A stretch of DNA of 64,000 nucleotides from Brevibacillus massiliensis. GTDB taxonomy: Bacteria > Bacillota > Bacilli > Brevibacillales > Brevibacillaceae. Below the pieces are notes generated by a model. That model worked only from the letters and a program-made list of their open reading frames with translations, had not been told where the DNA came from and searched no databases. This document shows positions 7,572 to 18,148 of this stretch, piece by piece. A program made the position numbers and the translations under genes. Position 1 is the stretch's first letter. The number at the start of each line of letters is the position of its first letter. The DNA is taken from contig NZ_HE978544.1 of NCBI RefSeq assembly GCF_000311785.1, forward strand, positions 160,183 through 224,182. The letters run 5' to 3'.

Positions 7572-9455
7572 TTACTTCAAATTGTATTTCGACAGCTTTC
7601 TGTACAAGCTGGCAATGTGGATTTTCAGGATTTGCGCGGCAATCATCCGGTCGCCGCCCGATTTTTTCAAGGCGCGGCGAATCGCGGCTGCTTCCGCCTT
7701 GGCTACCTCCGCTTCCAATGGCAAGCACTCCCCAAGTGAACTGCCTTGCGTCATCTCCTCCTCTGACTCGATTTCATCCGCATCCGGGAACACCCTGACG
7801 TGTTCGAGCGTGAGCGTGCTGCCTTCCACCACATTCATGCCTCTTTCAATCGCGGCTTGCAGCTCCCGCACATTTCCGGGCCAGGGATAGTGAAGCAGCC
7901 ATTGTCTGAGCGGGGCGTCGATTTGCTTTACGCCTGCATCCATCCGCTTGTTAAAATGGTCGATAAAGTACTCGGTCAAGCGCAAAATATCTTCCTTGCG
8001 GTGGCGCAGCGGCGGAATTTTCAACTCAAAAACGTGAAGGCGATAGTACAGGTCCTGACGGAATTTCCCCTCCCGGACAAGCGTCCTCAAGTTTTTGTTG
8101 GTGGCTGCAATAATCCGGATATCCACATCCTTTCGGCCCGTTCCGCCAATCCTCTCCACCTCCCGCTCCTGCAGGACGCGCAGGAGTTTTCCCTGCACCG
8201 GCAAGGGAAGCTCCGAGACTTCGTCCAGAAACAGCGTTCCGTGTTGGGCCAATTCCACCTTTCCTGCTTTCCCCTCACGCCTGGCTCCGCTGAACGCTCC
8301 CCTTTCATAGCCGAAGAGTTCGGATTCGAACAGTTCCTCGGGTACCGCCGCGCAATTGACGGCGACGAAGGGACCGCCGCGACGCGGACTCAAATCGTGG
8401 ATCGCCTGGGAGAATAGCTCCTTGCCCGTACCGCTTTCGCCCGTGATCAAAACAGTCGAACTGCTTTTGGCTACCCTGGCAGCCAATTCCTTGATTCTCT
8501 CCATTGCCGGACTTGAACCGATAATTTGGTCAAAACTGTAGCGATGGGCGTAATCGCTGCGCCCCGCCTTCCCCGCCTTCCTCGCCTGCCAGTCCTCCCC
8601 GGGTTTTACGGCTTGCCAGAAAGCCAAAACCTCATTTGCCTGAATGTCTTGCCCACGCAGGATCACACGGCAGCAAAAGCCGCCATCAGGATCAGGCGAC
8701 ACATGAACCAGACACGGTTCCTCCCCGATCAACCCGAAGACGATCCGCTGCTCCTCCTCCCTGCCGTGGTCGAGCCATACAGGACTTTTGAACAGACGTT
8801 CAACCGGCAGCCCGACAAGTTCTTTCCGGTCAAACCCAAAATGTCGGCAAAAATCATCGCACAGACAGCGAATTTTCCCTCTGGCATCTGCTTCGAGCAG
8901 AATCCGATCCAGTTCGGCAGGGCTGCGCCGCTCCTCCCACGGCTCCTGGATCAGCGAGTGGAACGAATGCATCCCTGCGGGCACGCGATCCCCGACCACG
9001 ATCACGGACTGCAGCGCGGGCCACTGGGGCCTCAGGCGCTCAATCATCTCTGGATAGCGGAATCCGCGAAACTCATCGGGGATGGCGATCATCTTCGATT
9101 CGGCCATCCCGACCATGTAGCCGATCTCCCGTTCCCGGTAAATCGGCACCAGAGGATTGCTGACGGCCCCGATGCGCGTTGCGGCGAGATGCAAAATCAC
9201 GAATTCGTTCCAATTGGGCAGTTGAAAGGAAATCACATCCCCCCTGCAGAGTCCCAGCTCCAGCAAGCCGAGCGCCACCCGGTCGACCAGATGTCCCAGC
9301 TCCCGGTAGGTATAGCGGCTTTTGCGGTCGACGATTGCCGTCTTGTCGGGGTATTTTCGGATTGCCTCGGCGAGATAATCTATCATGGTCTTGTTCGGCC
9401 AAAGCGTTTTGTACCTGTCTACATACTCATTTGTTGGAATAGTTCGCAAATTCAC
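7572..9455 (-). CDS. Chimera: acyl-CoA ligase N-terminal segment fused to a PAS/sigma-54 activator
   Basis: A 627-residue open frame. Residues 1 to about 184 match the N-terminal part of an AMP-forming carboxylate-CoA ligase of the AliA kind (YTYRELGHLVDRVALGLLEL, LPNWNEFVILHLAATRIGAV), ending at EERRSPAELDR. The ATP-binding TSGTTG motif that normally follows is absent. From about residue 185 a PAS domain starts (FGFDRKELVGLPVERLF), then the sigma-54 AAA+ domain with Walker A GESGTGKE at 339-346, loop GAFSGA at 386-391 (Ser instead of the usual Thr), Walker B LFLDEV near 408-413, and a Fis-type helix-turn-helix at the end. GTG at 9455 has GGAGGAG 7 nt upstream. It heads the badI/badH operon behind its own sigma-54 promoter. 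It is either an in-frame deletion product joining ligase and regulator genes or a working fused sensor. It cannot be a ligase as it stands. Confidence 0.85.
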   Translation of the reverse strand: MNLRTIPTNEYVDRYKTLWPNKTMIDYLAEAIRKYPDKTAIVDRKSRYTYRELGHLVDRVALGLLELGLCRGDVISFQLPNWNEFVILHLAATRIGAVSNPLVPIYREREIGYMVGMAESKMIAIPDEFRGFRYPEMIERLRPQWPALQSVIVVGDRVPAGMHSFHSLIQEPWEERRSPAELDRILLEADARGKIRCLCDDFCRHFGFDRKELVGLPVERLFKSPVWLDHGREEEQRIVFGLIGEEPCLVHVSPDPDGGFCCRVILRGQDIQANEVLAFWQAVKPGEDWQARKAGKAGRSDYAHRYSFDQIIGSSPAMERIKELAARVAKSSSTVLITGESGTGKELFSQAIHDLSPRRGGPFVAVNCAAVPEELFESELFGYERGAFSGARREGKAGKVELAQHGTLFLDEVSELPLPVQGKLLRVLQEREVERIGGTGRKDVDIRIIAATNKNLRTLVREGKFRQDLYYRLHVFELKIPPLRHRKEDILRLTEYFIDHFNKRMDAGVKQIDAPLRQWLLHYPWPGNVRELQAAIERGMNVVEGSTLTLEHVRVFPDADEIESEEEMTQGSSLGECLPLEAEVAKAEAAAIRRALKKSGGDRMIAAQILKIHIASLYRKLSKYNLK

Positions 9456-9545
9456 AGCCCATCTCCTCCATATTTGACGAAGTATTCACGTTCATCAGAT
9501 CGCAGCGTATGGACCTCTTTCGCTCCCCCTTTTATCAACAGATAA

Positions 9546-9562
9546 AGCAAATGCTGTGCCAA
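9546..9562 (-). promoter_or_regulatory. Sigma-54 promoter of the cyclohexanecarboxyl-CoA operon
   Basis: The minus strand reads TTGGCACAGCATTTGCTT with GG and GC doublets 10 nt apart, an exact sigma-54 arrangement. It lies about 90 nt upstream of the GTG start of the chimera. A perfect inverted repeat TCGCA-4-TGCGA at 9623-9636, about 60-75 bp further upstream, is a possible enhancer site. This implies the fused activator drives its own operon. Confidence 0.8.
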
Positions 9563-9674
9563 TATCCCGCCGCGTTTGTACAGCGGGAGGACGGCCCCTG
9601 TTTCGTAATCCTGCAAAAGATCTCGCAAATCTGCGATGAAAATATGCGAATAAAGCAGAGATGCGCAAAGGCGC

Positions 9675-9711
9675 TTGACGAGCTGTCGGCAAAACACTAC
9701 AATGCGTAGTG
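9675..9711 (+). promoter_or_regulatory. Sigma-A promoter with BlaI-type operator
   Basis: TTGACG at 9675-9680 and TACAAT at 9698-9703 are 17 nt apart. The -10 box lies inside a perfect inverted repeat, CACTAC-5-GTAGTG, at 9695-9711. BlaI/MecI repressors bind dyads of this ACTAC/GTAGT type, so the operon is probably autorepressed by the first gene product. Confidence 0.8.
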
Positions 9712-9726
9712 TGAGGTGCTTGTCCG

Positions 9727-10140
9727 ATGAAAATTCAAAATTTCAAGTTCCACGAGACCGGGTTGAATCGCTTTTTTGGGCCGCTTGAAGCCAAGATCAT
9801 GAACATCTTGTGGAACGGCTCGGAAATGACCATTAAAGATGTTCAGCAAAAGTTGGCAGAAGAAAAAACGACCAATTTTAACACTGTGATGACGGTGATC
9901 AACCGATTGGCAGAAAAGGGAATTCTGCAGAAACGCTCAGAAGGGAGAGCCTCCTTGTACCGGCCTGTCCTGACCAGAGAACAGTTTTTGGAAGCGCAGT
10001 CCAAAGAATTGACGAACGAGCTGCTGGAGGAATTCGGCTCGCTTGCGGTCAGCCACATACTGGACGCCCTGGAAGAAGTGGATCAGGAGCTTTTGGAAAA
10101 GCTTGAGGAAAAAATAAAAGAATTGAAAAAGGGAACATGA
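9727..10140 (+). CDS. blaI: BlaI/MecI/CopY-family transcriptional repressor
   Basis: A 137-residue winged-helix repressor with the family pattern LEAKIMNILWN near residue 20, the recognition region FNTVMTVINRLAEKG near 50-65, and a C-terminal helix for dimerisation. GAGGTG precedes the ATG. A matching CACTAC/GTAGTG dyad covers its promoter. The stop codon overlaps the start of the next gene (ATGA), which encodes an M56 protease, the usual partner that cleaves BlaI. Unlike classical bla operons, the downstream genes encode a disulfide-forming pair rather than a beta-lactamase, so thiol or envelope stress is the more likely response (inference). Confidence 0.92.
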   Translation: MKIQNFKFHETGLNRFFGPLEAKIMNILWNGSEMTIKDVQQKLAEEKTTNFNTVMTVINRLAEKGILQKRSEGRASLYRPVLTREQFLEAQSKELTNELLEEFGSLAVSHILDALEEVDQELLEKLEEKIKELKKGT

Positions 10141-11000
10141 CACATGTGGAAAAGTCAATCGAGGCTGTGATTTTTATATCTGGTGTGCTGATAGCCGGTA
10201 CGATTCTCCTGCAGATGGGCATGTACGTCCTGCATGTTCTGCTGGGTCGGGAGATCGCCTTTAATCTGATTCAAGTATGCCAAAACGGGATGCACCTGCT
10301 TGGCCTCTCTTCGCTTGGCTACGTTCTCGATGCATTCGTTTTCTATACGCTCTTGTCAACCGTCTGGAAAACAGCAGAACAGATGCTGGCGTCGAAGAAG
10401 ATGTACAACAGGCTGCGAGCCCGCCGCCATCCGGCGCTTACTGACGAGATCAATCAAAAATACGGCGGCAAAAACCGCGATTTTCTGGTGATATCCCACC
10501 CGGCTCCGCTCGCCTTTACGATGGGCTTCCATCCCAGGATCATTCTCTCAACCGGACTGTTTCACGCCCTGGAGCAAGCGGAACTGGAAGCCGTGATCTA
10601 TCACGAGCTGTACCATCAAAAACACGGTGATCCTTTCAAGACCTTTTTGCTGTCTCTGTTCGCATCCGTCTTGTGCTATATTCCCATCTTAAAATGGCTG
10701 CAGCAAAAATATAAGATCATCCGGGAAGTGCTCGCGGACAACGATGCGATCAATCGCATGGGGACTTCCGTTTACCTGGGGAGCGCCTTAGTCAAGCTGT
10801 TGAAGCGAGGCAATCAGGTCCAGCAGCCGTTTGCCCACGTCTCCTTTACAGAGGTGTCGATCAATTACCGGATCAAGCGGATCCTCGACCCCGAGGCGGA
10901 GTTCCCGTTACAACTGCCGCCGGCGCCTACGATGGTGTCAATCTACGTGCTCTTGCTGTTGTGGACGGTGTTTTTCGTCGTCCTGTCGCAGCCTGCATAA
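10137..11000 (+). CDS. M56-family membrane metalloprotease (BlaR1-like, no sensor domain)
   Basis: A 287-residue integral membrane zinc protease. N-terminal membrane segments (about residues 9-40 and 55-75) precede the zinc motif HELYH at 156-160 and the downstream EVLAD, which supplies the third ligand in the family. A last membrane helix (YVLLLLWTVFFVVLS) closes the protein. It lacks the extracellular penicillin-binding domain of BlaR1. In related systems such proteases cut the BlaI repressor in response to a signal. It is translationally coupled to blaI through the ATGA overlap and followed by bdbD. Confidence 0.88.
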   Translation: MTHVEKSIEAVIFISGVLIAGTILLQMGMYVLHVLLGREIAFNLIQVCQNGMHLLGLSSLGYVLDAFVFYTLLSTVWKTAEQMLASKKMYNRLRARRHPALTDEINQKYGGKNRDFLVISHPAPLAFTMGFHPRIILSTGLFHALEQAELEAVIYHELYHQKHGDPFKTFLLSLFASVLCYIPILKWLQQKYKIIREVLADNDAINRMGTSVYLGSALVKLLKRGNQVQQPFAHVSFTEVSINYRIKRILDPEAEFPLQLPPAPTMVSIYVLLLLWTVFFVVLSQPA

Positions 11001-11045
11001 CCGTTCACACTGCATTTGGCAGTGCTCAAAAAGGAGGAAGTTCCA

Positions 11046-11753
11046 TTGGCTCATACCGTTAAAAAGGCAGCTTCAAAAAACACACGCAGCATGCCGAAAG
11101 AACAGCAGCAAAAAAACATGAAGCGGCTCGTCTGGATTACTTGCGCATGCATCGCAGCGATCATCGCCGTCATCGTCATCACCCAGCCCAGCTCCGATCC
11201 CGTCCCGTTTGCCTACGAGAAGCTGCCGAGGCTGGGGAATGCAGACGCTCCGGTGAAGATCGTAGAGTTTGGCGATTACAAATGTCCCGTCTGCCAGCTG
11301 TTCAATCAGCAGATCAAGCCGCAGCTGATGCAAGATTACATCGACAAGGGACTCGTCTCTTTCTACTTTATGAACGATACGTTCATTGGGCCTGACTCTT
11401 ACACGGCGGCTTTGGCGGCCCAGTCCGTTTTCCATCAGAGTCCTGAAGACTTCTGGAAATTTTTTGATGCCGTCTACCAAAATCAAGGGGACGAGAATAC
11501 TGAGTGGGCCACGCCGGAATTCCTCGTTGAGCTTGCCCGCAAGGAAAACTTGCCGATCGACTACGACAAGCTGAAGCAGGACATCCAGAACGAAACGTAC
11601 GGGGCCGAGGTGGACGAGCACAACGCATACGCCCAAAAAATCGGCGTTACAAGCACGCCGACTCTGTTCATCAACGGTCAAAAGTTTGAGAACACCTTTG
11701 ACTACAATGCGCTGAAGACGGCGATCGATCAGGCCGTGAAAGGCGGATCATAA
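11046..11753 (+). CDS. bdbD: Membrane-anchored DsbA-family thiol-disulfide oxidoreductase (BdbD-like)
   Basis: A 235-residue protein with one N-terminal membrane anchor (about 27-46) and an extracytoplasmic thioredoxin fold of DsbA type. The active site is C80-P-V-C83 and the cis-proline region is TSTPTLFINGQ. It forms disulfides in exported proteins and is reoxidised by BdbC, encoded immediately downstream. The start is TTG at 11046, with AAGGAGG 8 nt upstream; an in-frame ATG at 11016 has no ribosome site. It is third in the blaI operon. Confidence 0.9.
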   Translation: MAHTVKKAASKNTRSMPKEQQQKNMKRLVWITCACIAAIIAVIVITQPSSDPVPFAYEKLPRLGNADAPVKIVEFGDYKCPVCQLFNQQIKPQLMQDYIDKGLVSFYFMNDTFIGPDSYTAALAAQSVFHQSPEDFWKFFDAVYQNQGDENTEWATPEFLVELARKENLPIDYDKLKQDIQNETYGAEVDEHNAYAQKIGVTSTPTLFINGQKFENTFDYNALKTAIDQAVKGGS

Positions 11754-11755
11754 CG

Positions 11756-12190
11756 ATGGCATCCACAGGGTTCGCTGCTTTCTGCAAAAAATACTGCCTC
11801 TACCTGGCCTGGGTGGTATCGCTCGTCGCTGTCGGCGGGAGCTTGTACTTTAGTGAAATGCTTGGCTTCATTCCCTGCAAGCTCTGCTGGTTTCAGCGCA
11901 TCTTCATGTATCCCCAGGCCGTGCTGCTCGGCATGGCAAGCTACCGGAACGACCGGAGCCTTATTCCGTATCTGCTGCCGCTGAACATCATCGGTGGGAG
12001 CATTTCGCTCTACCATTATGCGGAACAAAAAATTCCCGCCCTGGCCAAGGTACTGCCCTGCACGGCAGGCGTACCTTGCAGCCAGGATTACATCAACTGG
12101 CTCGGGTTTATTACCATTCCGCTGCTGGCGCTCTGTGCTTTTACCTTAATCACGTGTTTTTTGTGGATGGGGCGAAGCTCTACTCGCTGA
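11756..12190 (+). CDS. bdbC: Disulfide bond formation protein BdbC (DsbB family)
   Basis: A 144-residue, four-helix membrane protein. The first redox pair is C41-K-L-C44 (FIPCKLCWFQR, the DsbB signature) and the second pair is C102 and C108 in the outer loop. It passes electrons from BdbD to quinone. It starts two bases after the bdbD stop, and its last codons overlap the convergent biotin/lipoyl-like gene by 11 bp. It ends the blaI operon. Confidence 0.92.
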   Translation: MASTGFAAFCKKYCLYLAWVVSLVAVGGSLYFSEMLGFIPCKLCWFQRIFMYPQAVLLGMASYRNDRSLIPYLLPLNIIGGSISLYHYAEQKIPALAKVLPCTAGVPCSQDYINWLGFITIPLLALCAFTLITCFLWMGRSSTR

Positions 12191-12422
12191 TCTCAGCGAC
12201 GCGACCGAGGATCATGCCGGAGATGACCGTATCGCCCGGAGCTACCTCCAGACTGTGGGCATATCCTGTTACCGGGGAGAGGATTTCATGGGTGACTCCT
12301 TTGACATGAAGCGAAAACATCGCCTCTCCCTGCTCTACCTTGTCTCCCTGCTCGAACAGGATGCGGGCCACTGTTCCGTCAAACGGAGCGATGACATCAA
12401 AGTGAATCACCCGTCTCATCAC
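12180..12422 (-). CDS. Biotin/lipoyl-attachment-like domain protein lacking the usual lysine
   Basis: An 80-residue all-beta carrier-like domain: IAPFDGTVARILFEQGDKV in the first half and ILSPVTGYAHSLEVAPGDTV in the second, the two-fold repeat typical of biotinyl/lipoyl domains. At the hairpin, where biotin carriers have EAMKM, this protein has LHVKGV. The lysine is shifted one position, so covalent modification is doubtful. The start (GTG 12422 or ATG 12419) overlaps the end of the upstream sigma-54 activator gene by about 26 bp, suggesting translational coupling. The function is unknown; it may be a structural or ligand-binding partner in polyamine use (inference). Confidence 0.7.
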   Translation of the reverse strand: MMRRVIHFDVIAPFDGTVARILFEQGDKVEQGEAMFSLHVKGVTHEILSPVTGYAHSLEVAPGDTVISGMILGRVAEISE

Positions 12423-14532
12423 CCCGTTCCCGCTTCCATTGAATCGCCTGGTATTTTCTGCTGATGGTGGATTGGCTGACGCCCAGCGCTTTTGCAGCCA
12501 GCGACGTCGTTTTATACTCTTCCATCGCCATAGTGATCAACTGTTCCTCCAATGCTTTCATGGCTTCTTTTAAAGAAACGATCTTATGCAAATTGCGCGG
12601 CACATGCGTTTTCTTGCCTTTTTTGAGCAGCGGCGTGATCTGGTACGAGTCGATTAGGTCTTCATCCGAGGTGACCGACAGGCGTTCGATGATGTTTTGC
12701 AGTTCGCGGACATTGCCCGGCCACGAATACGATTCCAACACGTCCAGCGCATCCTGTGACAACTGATTTTTTCTGCCGTACTTTTCATTGAACTTCTGCA
12801 AAAAGTACAAGCTGAGGAGCGGGATGTCTTCCGGACGCTCCCGCAGCGGCGGGATGTGAATCGGGATCACGTTCAGCCGGTAGTAGAGATCCTCGCGAAA
12901 GCTTCCCTGTTCAACCATTTTCTCCAGGTTTTTATTGGTTGCGGCGATAATCTGCACGTCCACTTCCTCCACTTTGGTGCCGCCCACCGGGATGATTTCC
13001 CGCTCCTGCAGCACCCGCAGCAGCTTTACCTGCAGACTCAAGGGCATCTCGGCGATCTCGTCCAGGAAGAGGATTCCTTTATTTGCCATCTGGAAGTAAC
13101 CGATCTTTCCGTTGGCATTCGCCCCGGTAAAAGCTCCCTTCTCGTATCCAAACAGTTCGCTTTCCAGCAGCGCTTCCGGTATCGCCCCGCAGTTTACCTT
13201 GATAAACGGCTTGTTGTGCCTCGCCCCGATCTCATGAATCGCCCGGGCGAACACCTCTTTTCCTACCCCGGACTCGCCGGTCAGCAGGACAGTGGATGCG
13301 ACGTTTGCCACTTTTTGAATGTATTTCATCACTTTTTCGATTTTCCCGCTGCCGTAGATCACTTGGCGGTCCCGCACGTAATGCTTCTGGTCGCGCAGGT
13401 TTTCCAGTTCCTTTTTATACCGCTCCGACATTTTCTTGGCGTGACGCAGTTCTTCCTTTAACAGCACGGTTTCCGTAATGTCGCGCAGGGCGATGACGAT
13501 CCGCTCCAGCTTGCCTTTTTCGTCAAACACCGGGTTTCCCACAGCCAGCACATTTTTCCCCGAGCGGCTCTCCTGGGTGACCGATACCTTTCGCTTCCGT
13601 TCCAGGACCATTTTGACAATCGCGGCAAAAAACGTCCCTTCGTGTTCAAGCTCCATCAGGTTGATGCCGATCAGCTGCTCCTTCTCGATCTCCCAGAAAT
13701 CCTTGATCAGGTTGCCGCTGTAGCGGAGCAGGACCCCGTTCCCGTCCACGACCAGGATTTCGTCGTAAATGGAAGAAAGGATGGCCTGCAGGTCTTTGTT
13801 CAGGTTTTTGACGTACTCCAGCTCCATCGCCATGTTTTCGATATAGGGCAAATCCTGCAGAACGATGATCGCCCCCGTCACGCTGCCGTGTTTGTTGCGA
13901 ATCGGCCCGAAGTCTGCCAGGACGCCGATCCGTTCGTTGACGATGATGTGATTCAGGATCACCTCGCCGTGGCCGGTCACCTTTTCGAAAATCTCCTGAT
14001 CGAAGATGTCGCCGATCCGCTGCCGCCGCAGTTCTTCGGGGGAGAGGCGAATCATCCGCAAGACTTCCGAACTGAAGTTTTCAATTCGCCCGTGGGTGTC
14101 GGCGACGATGATCCCCATCGGGATGGAGTTGAGCAGCGAACGAATCCAGTCCGTATGGCTCGACTGATTGGTCAGAAGGTAGTAGAGAATGTCTTCCCGC
14201 TGCAGATATCCGGCCAGCTGCCCGTCACGGTTCAAGATGACGACCACTTCTTCGCCCAGTACCTTGATAAAGTCCAGCATGTCGGCTTCCCGCTGAATGG
14301 ACATCAGATTGGTGCGAAAGGGAAGCTGACCTGCCGGCCGGCTCATCCATTCCTTGTCGCTGATCGACGGCATCATATCGGTATTGCGGATAAAAGCGAC
14401 AACTCTGCCGTGCTCGCGCTCGGTGATAAACACGTACGGTTCATTGTACTCCGACATGATTTTCCACACATCGTTTCCCGTAGACTCCATCGTGACAGTA
14501 TACGCTTCCCTGACAAACCACTTTGAAACCAT
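12397..14532 (-). CDS. Sigma-54-dependent activator with CBS-like and PAS domains (polyamine operon)
   Basis: A 711-residue enhancer-binding protein. A CBS-pair-like region occupies about residues 1-125. Two PAS domains follow (about 130-235 and 250-365), then a short coiled coil, the AAA+ domain with Walker A GESGVGKE near 418-425 and GAFTGA near 463-468, and a C-terminal helix-turn-helix (LGVSQSTISRKY). The ATG has GGGAGG 7 nt upstream. It lies in the same direction as and just downstream of patA and the aldehyde dehydrogenase gene, both served by a sigma-54 promoter at 17557-17573. A second such promoter precedes speB. It is therefore the probable activator of agmatine/putrescine use, comparable in layout to RocR/BkdR regulators. 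Confidence 0.9.
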   Translation of the reverse strand: MVSKWFVREAYTVTMESTGNDVWKIMSEYNEPYVFITEREHGRVVAFIRNTDMMPSISDKEWMSRPAGQLPFRTNLMSIQREADMLDFIKVLGEEVVVILNRDGQLAGYLQREDILYYLLTNQSSHTDWIRSLLNSIPMGIIVADTHGRIENFSSEVLRMIRLSPEELRRQRIGDIFDQEIFEKVTGHGEVILNHIIVNERIGVLADFGPIRNKHGSVTGAIIVLQDLPYIENMAMELEYVKNLNKDLQAILSSIYDEILVVDGNGVLLRYSGNLIKDFWEIEKEQLIGINLMELEHEGTFFAAIVKMVLERKRKVSVTQESRSGKNVLAVGNPVFDEKGKLERIVIALRDITETVLLKEELRHAKKMSERYKKELENLRDQKHYVRDRQVIYGSGKIEKVMKYIQKVANVASTVLLTGESGVGKEVFARAIHEIGARHNKPFIKVNCGAIPEALLESELFGYEKGAFTGANANGKIGYFQMANKGILFLDEIAEMPLSLQVKLLRVLQEREIIPVGGTKVEEVDVQIIAATNKNLEKMVEQGSFREDLYYRLNVIPIHIPPLRERPEDIPLLSLYFLQKFNEKYGRKNQLSQDALDVLESYSWPGNVRELQNIIERLSVTSDEDLIDSYQITPLLKKGKKTHVPRNLHKIVSLKEAMKALEEQLITMAMEEYKTTSLAAKALGVSQSTISRKYQAIQWKRERGDETGDSL

Positions 14533-14581
14533 AAAGGCCTCCCAAATGATTGACTATTCCTGCAATTATTATAATACAGCG

Positions 14582-14604
14582 AAGAGGCTGTCACCCAGCC
14601 TCTT
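14582..14604. other. Perfect hairpin between patA and the activator gene
   Basis: AAGAGGCTG and CAGCCTCTT are separated by 5 nt. Neither strand has a clear T-run, so it may be a weak terminator, a processing site or a stabiliser. A TATAAT-like box lies just downstream on the minus strand and could start an activator transcript. Confidence 0.45.
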
Positions 14605-14622
14605 TCGTCTTGGCAGATTTGT

Positions 14623-17513
<2,891 letters not shown>

Positions 17514-17556
17514 CCCTATCCCTTCCTTTTCCGTTATCCTTCATTGTTCGTACGCA

Positions 17557-17573
17557 AGCATATACCGTGCCAA
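17557..17573 (-). promoter_or_regulatory. Sigma-54 promoter of the aldehyde dehydrogenase-patA operon
   Basis: The minus strand reads TTGGCACGGTATATGCT with GG and GC 10 nt apart. The -12 box has ATGC instead of TTGC. It lies 45 nt upstream of the aldehyde dehydrogenase start. Confidence 0.75.
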
Positions 17574-17625
17574 TCGGCTGATTCCCCTTCACGCCCGCTT
17601 TTTGCTTGGGAGCAGCAGATCGATT

Positions 17626-17652
17626 TTATGCAAAACTGAATTATTTATGCGA
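17626..17652. repeat. Enhancer-like repeat, copy 1
   Basis: The motif TTTATGCAAAACTGAATTAT occurs here, 55-80 bp upstream of the sigma-54 promoter at 17557-17573. A near copy with two changes is found at 18104-18132. The distance fits an upstream activating sequence for the sigma-54 regulator. Confidence 0.55.
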
Positions 17653-17665
17653 TGTTGGGTAGCTG

Positions 17666-18041
17666 TTACACCGTATGCTGGAATTCGAACTGCGGCGGTT
17701 TCCTGAAGAAGAGCTTGCTCAAATGCAGAAGATCGAGAAAGTCAGCCGCATTCCAGATCAACCCGACCATAAATCCAACGTAGGGGTATGATCGTCCTCG
17801 ACGCATAGGTGTAAGCCGAACCGGCCCGGGGGAATACCTTGACCATCTTTCCGTAGCTGGACGCCGTAAACAGCAAAACAGCCAGCGTCAAGACGTAAGC
17901 GGCCGGAACATGGCCGTCCGTTACCTCTGACACGATCCCAATCGCATCGAAAACAGCCATCGGTGCCAAGTAACCGGGCCCGATGACGACAATATGCCAC
18001 AGCTTCAACGATCTTTTCAGTTCTGCAGTCCGCAGTTCCAA
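17666..18041 (-). pseudogene. Amino acid/polyamine permease (APC family), N-terminal remnant
   Basis: The frame starts with TTG at 18041 behind AGGAGG and encodes the first membrane helices of an APC permease ([20 protein letters not shown], then a helix [18 protein letters not shown] and [14 protein letters not shown]). A frameshift near 17790 is needed to continue with YVGFMVGL, after which the family sequence ends and an unrelated tail runs to a stop at 17666. More than three quarters of a normal permease (about 450 residues) is missing. Given its place between speB and the putrescine genes, it was probably the polyamine importer, lost by deletion (inference). Confidence 0.75.
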
Positions 18042-18103
18042 ACGAATTCCTCCTCATCGCTTCAAAGTGATAGGTCAGCTGAATAGCCGAAAAAAACCAT
18101 GTC

Positions 18104-18132
18104 CTTTATGCAAAATTGAATAATCTATTCAA
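18104..18132. repeat. Enhancer-like repeat, copy 2, with a perfect dyad
   Basis: This copy contains TTTATGCAAAATTGAATA and extends into a perfect inverted repeat TTGAATA-3-TATTCAA at 18116-18132. It lies about 180 bp upstream of the speB sigma-54 promoter and just upstream of the permease remnant, so it could serve either gene. Confidence 0.5.
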
Positions 18133-18148
18133 ATCTGGGAAATAGCAA

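Noticed and set aside
8526-9545. A 339-residue plus-strand frame opposite the chimera's N-terminal half
   Set aside because: It has no family motif; the minus strand carries ligase and PAS sequence.
9452-9697. An 81-residue minus-strand frame overlapping the chimera start by GTGA
   Set aside because: The sigma-54 promoter of the chimera lies inside it, its end is forced by the ribosome site, and no family match is seen. It is more likely leader sequence.
17674-17790. A 38-residue plus-strand peptide starting MLEFELRRF near the permease remnant
   Set aside because: It has no ribosome site and lies opposite the tail of the permease remnant.
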